From positions 1,240,001-1,304,000 of the forward strand of contig NZ_JAFZ01000001.1 in the NCBI RefSeq assembly GCF_000526395.1: DNA of 64,000 bases. The letters run 5' to 3'. Position numbers and translations under genes: made by a program. Of the stretch, positions 9,313 through 18,688 are shown one piece after another (position 1 is the first letter of the stretch; each line of letters starts with the position of its first letter). Source of the DNA: Aminobacterium mobile DSM 12262 (GTDB taxonomy: Bacteria; Synergistota; Synergistia; Synergistales; Aminobacteriaceae). The notes beneath the pieces were generated by a model. It searched no databases. It had not been told where the DNA came from and saw nothing but the letters and a program-made list of their open reading frames with translations.

Positions 9313-9732
9313 ATGAGCAAAACCTATAGAGTAACAGTAGATGGAACGAGTTATGTAGTGGAAGTGGAAGATCTTGGCGAGACCGCGGTTTCGGCAGCAG
9401 CGCCGGTAGCAACGCCAACACCAGCTCCATTGCCAGCACCCGCACCGACGCCAGTAGTGGTAGCTCCAGCCCCAGCGCCAGTAGCGGCAACTCCAGCCCC
9501 GGCACCAGCACCGGCGGGAGGGACTATCGTCGCAGCTCCCATGCCTGGGAAGATCCTCAAGGTCAACGTAGCGACAGGAGCGTCAGTCCAGGCTGGAGAC
9601 GTGCTCCTCATCCTGGAAGCCATGAAGATGGAAAATGAGATCATTGCATCATCGGCAGGAACTGTTCAGGAGATCCGGGCACGGGAAGGGGACAGCGTGA
9701 ATACGGGAGATACCTTGGTGATCCTCGGCTAA
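9313..9732 (+). CDS. mmdC: Biotin carboxyl carrier protein, decarboxylase gamma subunit
   Basis: 139 residues from ATG 9313, chosen because GGAGGGG (9296-9302) precedes it at a sensible distance; ATG 9292 lies before that site. A short N-terminal beta region ([14 protein letters not shown]) leads to a long flexible Pro/Ala linker (about 30-70), then the biotinyl domain. The lysine to be biotinylated is K105 in EAMKMEN. The domain carries CO2 between the alpha subunit and the membrane beta subunit. The linker is encoded by near-repeats of CCAGC/GCC codons, which also create a long spurious antisense frame. Confidence 0.93.
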   Translation: MSKTYRVTVDGTSYVVEVEDLGETAVSAAAPVATPTPAPLPAPAPTPVVVAPAPAPVAATPAPAPAPAGGTIVAAPMPGKILKVNVATGASVQAGDVLLILEAMKMENEIIASSAGTVQEIRAREGDSVNTGDTLVILG

Positions 9733-9753
9733 GCCGGGGTGAGAGGACCCATT

Positions 9754-10875
9754 ATGGGAATCTATTTAGACTCAGTAACAACAATCATTCATGCCTCGGG
9801 GTTCTTTGGCCTCACGTGGGGCAATATCGTCATGCTCTGCGTGTCTTTCATCATGCTCTACCTGGCCATAGTGAAAGGTTTCGAGCCGCTGCTTCTGGTC
9901 CCCATCGGTTTTGGCTGTCTGCTCGTGAACCTTCCCCTGTCTGGCATTATGGATGACGGAGGCTTTTTGAGGTATGTTTTTTTCGGGACAGAACATGAGA
10001 TCTACCCTGTCATTATCTTTATGGGAATCGGAGCCCTCACCGACTTCGCCCCCCTTCTGGCCAACCCCATCACCTTCCTGCTGGGAGCGGCAGCTCAGCT
10101 GGGCGTCTTCATAGCCCTTTTCGGAGCGTTGCTGTTGGGTTTCAACGTGAAAGAAGCGGCCTCCATCGCTATTATCGGCGGAGCGGACGGTCCTACAAGC
10201 ATTTACCTCACCGTGAAATTGGCGCCGCAGATCCTGGGGGCGGTGGCAGTGGCGGCCTATAGCTACATGTCTCTCGTGCCGCTCATCCAGCCGCCGGTGA
10301 TCCGTCTCCTCACCACCAAGGCGGACCGGGCGATCCGCATGGATCAGCTTCGTCCCGTATCGAAGCTGGAACGAGTGTTGTTCCCCATCGTCTGCACTGT
10401 GGCTTCAGGACTCCTACTGCCTTCCTCCGTGCCCCTGATCGGGACCCTTATGTTCGGGAACCTGATCCGTGAGTGCGGCGTGACAGAGCGGCTGAGCCAG
10501 GCAGCTCAAAACGAGATTCTCAATGCCACCACCATCTTCCTGGGCCTGTCAGTGGGAGCCACTATGAGCGCCCAGCAGTTTCTCACCATAGGGACCATTA
10601 AAATCATTATCCTTGGCCTCGTCGCCTTCATCTTCAGTACGGCCGGAGGAGTGCTTTTCGGCCAGGTCATGAAGGTCATGAGCGGAGGAAAAGTCAACCC
10701 TATGATCGGGGCGGCAGGAGTATCGGCAGTACCCATGGCCGCCAGAGTGGTGCAGCGAATCTGTCAGCAGGAGAACCCGGGAAACTTCCTCCTCATGCAT
10801 GCCATGGGCCCCAACGTGGCTGGCGTCATTGGAACCGCTGTCGCTGCCGCTGTGATGCTGACTCTGCTCGGGTAA
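9754..10875 (+). CDS. mmdB: Na+-translocating decarboxylase beta subunit
   Basis: 373 residues from ATG 9754; GGGGTGAGAGGA at 9736-9747 is its ribosome site, and an in-frame GTG at 9739 lies inside that site. The protein is almost entirely hydrophobic with around nine to eleven membrane segments. It contains the family motifs MGIGALTDFAPLLANP, IIGGADGPTSIYL (Na+-binding Asp) and MHAMGPNVAGVIGTAVAA. It decarboxylates carboxybiotin and couples this to Na+ export. It is the last gene of the cassette and is followed directly by a terminator. The product propionyl-CoA and the Na+ gradient are the energy yield of the pathway. Confidence 0.94.
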   Translation: MGIYLDSVTTIIHASGFFGLTWGNIVMLCVSFIMLYLAIVKGFEPLLLVPIGFGCLLVNLPLSGIMDDGGFLRYVFFGTEHEIYPVIIFMGIGALTDFAPLLANPITFLLGAAAQLGVFIALFGALLLGFNVKEAASIAIIGGADGPTSIYLTVKLAPQILGAVAVAAYSYMSLVPLIQPPVIRLLTTKADRAIRMDQLRPVSKLERVLFPIVCTVASGLLLPSSVPLIGTLMFGNLIRECGVTERLSQAAQNEILNATTIFLGLSVGATMSAQQFLTIGTIKIIILGLVAFIFSTAGGVLFGQVMKVMSGGKVNPMIGAAGVSAVPMAARVVQRICQQENPGNFLLMHAMGPNVAGVIGTAVAAAVMLTLLG

Positions 10876-10916
10876 CAATGACAAACCTATCTGAGTTGCG
10901 TACGTAAATAAAAAGT

Positions 10917-10961
10917 AAAAGAAGTCTTTCCTTTTTCAATATCGGGAAAGACTTCTTTTTA
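10917..10961 (+). terminator. Rho-independent terminator after mmdB
   Basis: AAAAGAAGTCTTTCC (10917-10931) pairs with GGAAAGACTTCTTTT (10945-10959) over a 13-base loop, ending in a short T run. Perfect 15-base stem. Confidence 0.88.
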
Positions 10962-10989
10962 CGTGTTATTATATTGCGGATCTAAATAA

Positions 10990-12117
<1,128 letters not shown>

Positions 12118-12129
12118 TTGGGAAATATC

Positions 12130-13026
12130 ATGTGGCGCTTATTATTTATATGCATACTAATGATGGGGTGGGGAGCAGGAATGATCCCCCTCTCCATCAA
12201 GTTATCTCATCACTATCGCATCCTTGATGTTCCTGGAGGAAGAAAACATCATTTAGGAAATGTCCCCCGAGGAGCTGGTATAGTTTTATGGATGGGGTAT
12301 CTCTTATGGGTTTTACTAGGCGCCTCAGGATCTTTTTTCCTCAAATTAAGTGCAACAGGAGCAACTATTGTTTTCCTGTGTGGTTATTGGGATGATATTC
12401 GTCCTCTCAATCCCATTGTACGTTTGGTATTACACATATTCGCAGCTTTTTTGGTGCTCATACCAATAGAGCTTCCGTGGACTCACCGCATTTTGATGCT
12501 TTTGTGGATAGCCGGCACCACCAGTGCTTATAATATAATTGATGGTCTCAATGGACTATGTTTAAGTATGTTTATCGTGGCAACTTTAATGGCCTCCAGA
12601 TTAAGCGCTCCTTCTTTCTGGTTACCGATAGGGAGCGCAGCTTTAGGAGTTTTACATTGGAATTTCCCGCGAGCCCGAACTTTTTTAGGAGATGGCGGTA
12701 GCACGCTGCTGGGGTACCTTTTCGCTTCACAATTAACTTTCTCTATCTATACAAATTATGTAGGAAATACGCCACAATTATTCTCTATCTGGAAACTCAT
12801 AATATTCCTTCTCTTGTGGGGCGGGGTCCCTGTATTAGATACAGTAGCTTCTATTATTCGCAGATTGTGTCACCGATGTTCTCCTTTCTTACCTGATCGC
12901 GGTCATCTCCATTATAGATTGATTGATAAGGGCTTTTCTCCTGTGCAAACATTAGGGATCTTAGTGCTCCTTCATGGAGCTTTACTTGAGCTGGGTCTTT
13001 ACTTTTTCACCCGATTCATTCAATGA
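12130..13026 (+). CDS. Undecaprenyl-phosphate sugar-1-phosphate transferase (WecA/TagO/MraY-like, GT4)
   Basis: 298 residues from ATG 12130 (a TTG at 12118 is in frame, but neither start has a strong ribosome site). A multi-pass membrane enzyme that joins a sugar-1-phosphate, probably HexNAc, to undecaprenyl phosphate. The family signatures are YWDDIRPLNP, the catalytic NIIDGLNGL and FLGDGGSTLLGY. A basic segment LPDRGHLHYRLIDKG near the C-terminus matches the HLHHRL motif that contacts UDP-HexNAc in WecA. It sits before the UDP-GlcNAc 2-epimerase, which fits synthesis of a GlcNAc/ManNAc-containing surface glycan. The exact sugar is inference. Confidence 0.85.
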   Translation: MWRLLFICILMMGWGAGMIPLSIKLSHHYRILDVPGGRKHHLGNVPRGAGIVLWMGYLLWVLLGASGSFFLKLSATGATIVFLCGYWDDIRPLNPIVRLVLHIFAAFLVLIPIELPWTHRILMLLWIAGTTSAYNIIDGLNGLCLSMFIVATLMASRLSAPSFWLPIGSAALGVLHWNFPRARTFLGDGGSTLLGYLFASQLTFSIYTNYVGNTPQLFSIWKLIIFLLLWGGVPVLDTVASIIRRLCHRCSPFLPDRGHLHYRLIDKGFSPVQTLGILVLLHGALLELGLYFFTRFIQ

Positions 13027-13043
13027 AATGAAGGAGGGACGAA

Positions 13044-14171
13044 ATGTCTCGAAAGATTGTTTGTGTTGTTGGAACTCGGCCTGAAGCTATAAAAATGGCC
13101 CCTGTTATTTTAGAATTAAGAAACAATAAGGAATACAATACTTTGGTATTAGCAACAGGGCAGCATTCAGACATGCTTGACCAAGCCCTCTCTTTCTTCG
13201 ATATAAAAGCAGATGTAAATCTTCATATTATGAAAGATCGCCAAACACTCGATCACATCACATCTCTTGTTCTGACAGGAACAGGAAAAGTTTTTGATAA
13301 GGAACATCCCGATATGGTTCTTGTACATGGCGATACCACTACAACATTGGGAGCAACTTTATCTGCTTTTTATCGAAAAATCCCTGTAGGACACATAGAA
13401 GCCGGTTTACGGAGCTGGAATCTAGACCAGCCTTTCCCTGAAGAAGCAAATCGAGTTATCACAGATCGCTTATCAACTCTCTGGTTTGCCCCGACACAAG
13501 GAGCAAAACAAAACTTGCTTCAGGAAGGTGCAGACGAGAATCGCATTTTTGTTACAGGTAATACGGTGATAGACTCCCTATCTCGAACAGTAGAACAACA
13601 TAAGGGATCTCTTCCTGAAGAGCTTTCTGGCCTTCAGCAAGAAGCACCTCTCATTCTGGTCACCGCCCATCGAAGGGAATCGTGGGGGCAGCCTTTAGTA
13701 AATATATGTGAGGCTCTATCTGAAATATTGGCTTCTGTACCAGAAATCTATGTGCTCATTCCCCTGCACAAAAATCCGACTGTCCGGGACGTTATACGAA
13801 AACATCTCGGGCAGCATAAACGAGTTATTTTTACAGAGCCTCTTGAGTATCCTGATTTTGTACAGGTCATGAATCGAAGCTATATTATCCTTAGTGATAG
13901 TGGGGGAGTACAAGAAGAAGCTTCTTTCTTACGCAAGCCAGTACTCATCATGAGAAACCTCTCGGAAAGACCAGAAGCGATACATTCAGGTACTGGAATT
14001 CTCGTAGGAACTAATAAAGACCGAATAGTAACTGAAACTCTTCGTCTTTTATCGAGTCGCGAAGACTATGATAAGCTTGTTGGGAAAAGTAATAATCCTT
14101 TTGGAGATGGGAAAGCTTCTCAGAGAATTCTCAAATACATTGACAATTTTTTTAAAAAAGAGGAAATATAG
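13044..14171 (+). CDS. wecB: UDP-N-acetylglucosamine 2-epimerase (non-hydrolysing)
   Basis: 375 residues, the usual length. It interconverts UDP-GlcNAc and UDP-ManNAc in the cytoplasm. GTRPEAIKMAPVI at the N-terminus, VHGDTTTTLGATLSAFY, GHIEAGLRS, the catalytic region VTAHRRESWG and SDSGGVQEEASFL are all present. GGAGGG lies at 13032-13037, 6 bases before ATG 13044. Context with the lipid-linked transferase upstream suggests ManNAc use in an envelope polymer. Confidence 0.93.
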   Translation: MSRKIVCVVGTRPEAIKMAPVILELRNNKEYNTLVLATGQHSDMLDQALSFFDIKADVNLHIMKDRQTLDHITSLVLTGTGKVFDKEHPDMVLVHGDTTTTLGATLSAFYRKIPVGHIEAGLRSWNLDQPFPEEANRVITDRLSTLWFAPTQGAKQNLLQEGADENRIFVTGNTVIDSLSRTVEQHKGSLPEELSGLQQEAPLILVTAHRRESWGQPLVNICEALSEILASVPEIYVLIPLHKNPTVRDVIRKHLGQHKRVIFTEPLEYPDFVQVMNRSYIILSDSGGVQEEASFLRKPVLIMRNLSERPEAIHSGTGILVGTNKDRIVTETLRLLSSREDYDKLVGKSNNPFGDGKASQRILKYIDNFFKKEEI

Positions 14172-14255
14172 TTTAAAATATCCTTTATAAACTTTTCAAA
14201 AAGCTCTGTTTTTCAGCTATATTATAAAGCTCTTACATTGAGATCAGGAGTGATT

Positions 14256-15566
14256 ATGATGGACTATAAAATGAAAATTGCTGGCGGAATTCCGCTCCAT
14301 GGAAAAATAGAAGCACAAGGAGCTAAAAATGCCGCTTTGCCTGTTATGGCTGCTTCTCTTCTATTAAAAGATGCCACGCTTCGGATTCATAAGGTCCCCC
14401 GCCTTCATGATGTTATAACCATGGCTGATCTTCTTCGGGATCTTGGCGCCGATATATTTTATGAAAAAGGTGAAATGTCTATCTCTATACCTGAAGAGCT
14501 ATCGTGGGAAACGCCTGCGAATCTAGTTCGGAAAATGCGCGCCTCTTCCCTCGTTCTTGGGCCATTATTAGCTCGTTGTGGACGAGCCATATTGCCCCTG
14601 CCAGGCGGCTGTTCCATCGGAAGTCGTCCCATCGACCTGCACCTTAAGGGGCTCTCCCGCATGGGTGCTACGATAGATCTTGTTCATGGTGCCGTTCACG
14701 CGACTGCCAACGGTCTTAAAGGTTGTCGCATCTATCTCGACTTTCCTTCAGTAGGAGCCACAGAAAATCTTCTCATGGCCGCCGTATTTGCCCAAGGGGA
14801 GACGGTGCTTGAAAATACAGCACGTGAACCGGAAATTACAAATCTGGTACAAACACTCAAAGCCATGGGAGCCATTATTGAAGAGGATGGGACTGGTGTC
14901 ATTAGAATTCAAGGAGTTGACGAACTACACGGGGAAGAAATAACTGTCATTCCTGATCGCATAGAAGCATGCACTTATATTCTCGCAGCTATTATTACTG
15001 GTGGGGAAGTGGAGATAACGAATATTATTCCCCAACATATAGACTCTCTTCTGGCTAAACTGGAAGAAGCTGGGGCCAACTTCACAGTGGAACAAGATAG
15101 AGTTTTAGTTCATCCTGTCAAACGGCTGAAAGCTGTCTCCCTGAAGACATTGCCTTATCCAGGATTTCCAACCGACTTGCAACCTCAGGTTATGGCAACC
15201 CTTGCTTTAGCTGAAGGGGCAAGTGTTATTCAGGAAGGCGTTTTCCAATCGCGGTTCCTCCACGTAAGTGAACTGAATAAAATGGGGGCAAAGATAGAGT
15301 TGCAGGGGAATACCGCTGTTGTAACAGGAGTAGAACAACTTATAGGGGCTGACGTCAATGCTACTGATTTGCGGGCAGGTGCCGCTCTTATACTCGCTGG
15401 CTTAGCAGCTAAAGACGAGACATCGGTGTTCCATATTGGCCATGTATGGCGCGGTTACGAAGACATGGATCTAAAGCTTCAGCAACTTGGTGGTCGAGTT
15501 GAAGTTATTCCTACAGAGCCCTTGAGCACAAAAGTTAATGGGGCTGTACGAAAAGAAGAAGCATAA
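14256..15566 (+). CDS. murA: UDP-N-acetylglucosamine 1-carboxyvinyltransferase MurA
   Basis: 436 residues from ATG 14256, with AGGAG at 14246-14250; a second ATG follows at 14259. It transfers enolpyruvate from PEP to UDP-GlcNAc, the first committed step of peptidoglycan synthesis. The active-site loop PGGCSIGSRPIDLH carries the fosfomycin-target cysteine (residue 119). KNAALPVMAASLL, the AGAALILAGLAA segment and the C-terminal RGYEDMDLKL region are standard. The 66-base gap before it is AT-rich and may hold a promoter, but no clear -35 is visible. A terminator follows. Confidence 0.95.
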   Translation: MMDYKMKIAGGIPLHGKIEAQGAKNAALPVMAASLLLKDATLRIHKVPRLHDVITMADLLRDLGADIFYEKGEMSISIPEELSWETPANLVRKMRASSLVLGPLLARCGRAILPLPGGCSIGSRPIDLHLKGLSRMGATIDLVHGAVHATANGLKGCRIYLDFPSVGATENLLMAAVFAQGETVLENTAREPEITNLVQTLKAMGAIIEEDGTGVIRIQGVDELHGEEITVIPDRIEACTYILAAIITGGEVEITNIIPQHIDSLLAKLEEAGANFTVEQDRVLVHPVKRLKAVSLKTLPYPGFPTDLQPQVMATLALAEGASVIQEGVFQSRFLHVSELNKMGAKIELQGNTAVVTGVEQLIGADVNATDLRAGAALILAGLAAKDETSVFHIGHVWRGYEDMDLKLQQLGGRVEVIPTEPLSTKVNGAVRKEEA

Positions 15567-15582
15567 ACAACAAAAAAAATAG

Positions 15583-15641
15583 GAGAGGGGGAAAGAACGC
15601 TAACGTACAAAACATTTATGTTACCCCCTCTCTTCTTTTTT
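15583..15641 (+). terminator. Rho-independent terminator after murA
   Basis: GAGAGGGGG (15583-15591) pairs with CCCCCTCTC (15624-15632); an inner TAACGTA/TTATGTTA stem (15601-15607 with 15617-15623) extends it above a one-sided bulge. A T-rich tract follows at 15633-15642. Confidence 0.75.
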
Positions 15642-15672
15642 TCAGTAAAATGGACATAGGCAAGGTGATGAT

Positions 15673-16521
15673 ATGGATTCAACTCTACACAAAAAGAACC
15701 AAGAGCAAGGAATCCAAATAATTGCTTTTGTAGGGCCAGCTGGCACTGGTAAAAGTCAGAGGGCACAATTTGTCGCTAAAGAAAATAACGTCGATTACAT
15801 TATTGACGATGGTCTTGTTATCTCCCGAGGTCGTATTATGGCCGGAAAGAGCGCAAAATCTGAGAAAAATCTTGTCAGAGCCATACGCAGAGCTCTCTTT
15901 GAATTTCCAGATCACCGGGAAGAGGTTATGGGCTTCTTACGCCAACACTCCCCTTGTAAAGTGATGATTATAGCTACATCATCTGCCATGGCAGACAAAA
16001 TTGTTCGCAGATTACAGCTTCCTCGTCCTGAGAATTTTATTCACATCAGTGATGTGGCTTCTCCGGAAGATATAAAAAATGCTCGAAAAGAAAGACGGAC
16101 CAAGGGACAACATGTTATCCCCGTATCTCGCGCTCAAATTCGCCGTAACTTTGCTGGAAAACTCGTAGGGCATTTACGGGATCTTTTTAAAACCACTGAT
16201 CGTGAAGAAGGGGAACGGACCATCGTTCGTCCGCCTTTTAATTTTTACGGAGAGTTAAGTATCAGTCCCCAAGCCATAGTAGATATAATACAATATCTTA
16301 CGAAACGAACCGTTCAAGTCTACAAAGTACTAGATATTAAAGTGCGTCCAGCAGATGAAGCCGTAGAGATAGTCATCATAGTATCTCTTACTACGGGAGA
16401 ACATACTTTTTTTGATATAGGAAATAAAATCCGGTGGAAAAGTGCACGAGCTATCCGATATTTCACCGGTATGGATATTCAAAAAGTCAACATTCTCGTC
16501 AATGGAGTGTTTATAAAATGA
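15673..16521 (+). CDS. P-loop NTPase fused to an Asp23/Gls24-like domain
   Basis: 282 residues. Walker A GPAGTGKS occupies residues 21-28, followed by an NTPase-like region to about residue 170. The C-terminal ~100 residues (SISPQAIVDIIQYLTKRTVQVYKVLDIKVRP onward) resemble the Asp23/Gls24 (DUF322) fold, normally a membrane-associated envelope-stress protein. A basic stretch with RAQIRRN sits between the two. The molecular role is not established. It opens an operon: its stop overlaps the uracil-DNA glycosylase start as ATGA, with uppS, cdsA and dxr following. AAGGTGATGAT precedes ATG 15673. Confidence 0.75.
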   Translation: MDSTLHKKNQEQGIQIIAFVGPAGTGKSQRAQFVAKENNVDYIIDDGLVISRGRIMAGKSAKSEKNLVRAIRRALFEFPDHREEVMGFLRQHSPCKVMIIATSSAMADKIVRRLQLPRPENFIHISDVASPEDIKNARKERRTKGQHVIPVSRAQIRRNFAGKLVGHLRDLFKTTDREEGERTIVRPPFNFYGELSISPQAIVDIIQYLTKRTVQVYKVLDIKVRPADEAVEIVIIVSLTTGEHTFFDIGNKIRWKSARAIRYFTGMDIQKVNILVNGVFIK

Positions 16522-17174
16522 TGGAAGAAAAAAGGTATACCCCTACGTTAACATCTATAGAGAAAACAAGAGAGAAAGCTTGGGGTAAATTATTAGAAAA
16601 TATTACAACGTGTGAAAAATGCGCTCTATGTAAAACTCGGAAACATGTGGTTCCAGGAGAAGGGGCTGTAAAAAGTTTATTAATGTTTGTAGGGGAAGGA
16701 CCTGGCTTTGATGAAGATGAACAGGGGCGCCCTTTCGTAGGAAAAGCCGGACAGCTTCTCACTAAAATATTAAAAGCAGCTGATATTTCTCGAAAGGATG
16801 TTTACATTACAAATGTGGTAAAGTGCAGACCTCCCGAGAATAGAGTCCCAACTATAGAAGAAATGATGGTTTGTAACAAGTATCTGGAAGCTCAAATCGC
16901 ACTTATTCAACCTGCGATTATTGTATGTCTTGGGAATACTCCCACAAAATGGTTTTTAAAAACTTCTGAAGGCATTACCTCTCTACGTGGGCAATGGTTT
17001 CAATGGCGTGGAATAGATCTCATGCCTCTTTTTCATCCTAGTTACCTTCTTAGAAATGATTCAAGAAGAAAAGGAAGTCCCAAAGATCTTACATGGAGAG
17101 ATATTCGGGTTGTAAAACAGCATCTCGACGAATTATTAGAAAAACGGAATGGAGGACATATAGAGAATGTCTGA
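16518..17174 (+). CDS. udg: Uracil-DNA glycosylase, family 4 (Fe-S type)
   Basis: 218 residues from ATG 16518, overlapping the preceding stop by four bases; an ATG at 16521 is also possible. It excises uracil from DNA. Family-4 features are the N-terminal cluster cysteines C32-x2-C35, later cysteines in VVKCRPPENR and VCLGNT, the water-activating motif GEGPGFDEDEQGRPFVGKAG and the C-terminal LFHPSYLLRN. These four cysteines normally hold a 4Fe-4S cluster. The 3' end overlaps uppS by 8 bases. Confidence 0.92.
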   Translation: MMEEKRYTPTLTSIEKTREKAWGKLLENITTCEKCALCKTRKHVVPGEGAVKSLLMFVGEGPGFDEDEQGRPFVGKAGQLLTKILKAADISRKDVYITNVVKCRPPENRVPTIEEMMVCNKYLEAQIALIQPAIIVCLGNTPTKWFLKTSEGITSLRGQWFQWRGIDLMPLFHPSYLLRNDSRRKGSPKDLTWRDIRVVKQHLDELLEKRNGGHIENV

Positions 17175-17883
17175 TTCTCCAAGAGAAGAGATCTTCTCTT
17201 CTCTTCAACATATAGCCATTATTATGGACGGGAATGGAAGATGGGCTCAACGTCGCCATCTTCCACGTCTTTTAGGGCATCGAGCTGGGGTTAAAGCCGT
17301 AGAGAGGATAGTACGAGCAACAACCTCTTATCATATTCCCTATTTATCACTTTACGCTTTTTCCACAGAAAATTGGAAGCGGCCACAAACAGAAGTGAAA
17401 GGGCTTATGTCGCTTTTTAAATTTTATATCCGTAAAAAAATCGATGAACTTCGAGAAGAAGGGGTACGTCTTCGTTTTGCAGGAAGAATACAAGGCGTTC
17501 CTGATGATATTCGTGAAATCATGTACCAAGCAGAAAATATTACTAAGGATGGAGAACGCTTACAACTGATTGTCTGTTTAAATTACGGGGGCAGACAGGA
17601 AATCCTAGATGCCATCCAACATATCGTCAGAGAAAGCGATGGCACGGACATTACAGATGAAACTTTCAGGAAGTATCTCTACCTCCCAGATGTTCCCGAC
17701 CCAGATCTTATAATACGAACCAGCGGAGAACAACGTCTTAGCAACTTTTGGCTTTGGCAGGGAGCCTACAGTGAACTATATTTCACATCAGTGTTATGGC
17801 CTGATTTCACAGAAAAAACCTTAAAAGACGCCATAGATTCATTTGAAAAGAGGGATCGACGTTATGGTGGCATTCAAAGCTAA
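17167..17883 (+). CDS. uppS: Undecaprenyl diphosphate synthase
   Basis: 238 residues, typical of cis-prenyltransferases. It extends farnesyl diphosphate with isopentenyl units to the C55 carrier lipid used by MurA-dependent wall synthesis and by the lipid-linked sugar transferase at 12130. The active-site IIMDGNGRWAQRR, GHRAGVKAVERI, AFSTENWKRP and the C-terminal RTSGEQRLSNFWLWQGAYSE motifs are intact. It overlaps the glycosylase gene upstream and cdsA downstream by 20 bases. Confidence 0.95.
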   Translation: MSDSPREEIFSSLQHIAIIMDGNGRWAQRRHLPRLLGHRAGVKAVERIVRATTSYHIPYLSLYAFSTENWKRPQTEVKGLMSLFKFYIRKKIDELREEGVRLRFAGRIQGVPDDIREIMYQAENITKDGERLQLIVCLNYGGRQEILDAIQHIVRESDGTDITDETFRKYLYLPDVPDPDLIIRTSGEQRLSNFWLWQGAYSELYFTSVLWPDFTEKTLKDAIDSFEKRDRRYGGIQS

Positions 17884-18688
17884 GTCCCAAGAACTTGCTC
17901 TGCGAGCTTTTAGCGGCTTTATTATAGGAGCCCTCATTCTGTCTGCTATTTATTACGGTGGACGAACATGGTTTCTTTTAGCCTCTATAATTAGCCTCAT
18001 CTCTCTGTGGGAATATTATCAACTTCTTTCGAAGAAATTTAGAGTATCCAAGGGAATAGGGTTTCTCGCCGGTATTTTGGTCCTTTTGGCTTCAGCGGAA
18101 TACCTTCGTCCTGCATCTATTTTAATTATTTTTACCCTTACTTCTTTTGTACTATTTATGATAGAAATATTACGTCGCCAATTTTCTCAGGTTAGTTACG
18201 CTATTTGGAACGTAGGCGGAACTTTATCTGGGCTCATTTATATTATTTTGCCGTGGAGTTATATGGTGCTTTTACGAGCTCATCCTATTGGTCAAACTCT
18301 CCTTTTCTCCCTGTTCCTCTGTACATGGAGTTGCGACATAGCCGCATATCTCGTAGGGACGCGATGGGGTCGCAATAAGTTCTGCGAAGCTGTTAGCCCT
18401 AAAAAAACATGGGAAGGTTTTGCAGGGGGAGCTGGTGCAAGCATCCTCATTTCAGCGGCAGTGGCATACCATTGTTCGTTACCCCCTATCCCGCTGTTAG
18501 GTATTGGCGCTATATGCGGTATCGCAGGCCAGCTTGGTGACTTGGTAGAATCCTTAATCAAGAGAGAAGCGGAGGTAAAAGACAGCGGACACCTCATCCC
18601 TGGACATGGGGGGTTTCTTGACCGTTTTGATAGTATTTTAATTAATGGAACATTGACATTCTTCTTGTTTGGAGTGATCCTTTCTTGA
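17864..18688 (+). CDS. cdsA: Phosphatidate cytidylyltransferase
   Basis: 274 residues from ATG 17864, preceded by AGAGGGA; TTG 17843 is in frame but lies further inside uppS. A multi-pass membrane enzyme making CDP-diacylglycerol for phospholipid synthesis. The signature is at the C-terminus: SPKKTWEGFAGG and GQLGDLVESLIKREAEVKDSGHLIPGHGGFLDRFDS. The uppS-cdsA-dxr-rseP order is widely conserved in bacteria. Its TGA overlaps the TTG start of dxr. Confidence 0.94.
   Translation: MVAFKAKSQELALRAFSGFIIGALILSAIYYGGRTWFLLASIISLISLWEYYQLLSKKFRVSKGIGFLAGILVLLASAEYLRPASILIIFTLTSFVLFMIEILRRQFSQVSYAIWNVGGTLSGLIYIILPWSYMVLLRAHPIGQTLLFSLFLCTWSCDIAAYLVGTRWGRNKFCEAVSPKKTWEGFAGGAGASILISAAVAYHCSLPPIPLLGIGAICGIAGQLGDLVESLIKREAEVKDSGHLIPGHGGFLDRFDSILINGTLTFFLFGVILS

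Noticed and set aside
9351-9644. Antisense frame of 97 codons with Ala/Gly/Thr repeats
   Set aside because: It is the complement of the Pro/Ala linker codons of mmdC, where biased codons remove stops from other frames.
14172-14255. A murA promoter in the AT-rich gap
   Set aside because: TATATT and TATAAA-like hexamers are present but no -35 at proper spacing was found.
16434-16517. Upstream ATG 16434 as the start of the uracil-DNA glycosylase
   Set aside because: It adds 28 unconserved residues overlapping the P-loop/Asp23 gene, while ATG 16518 overlaps that stop by four bases, as elsewhere in this genome.
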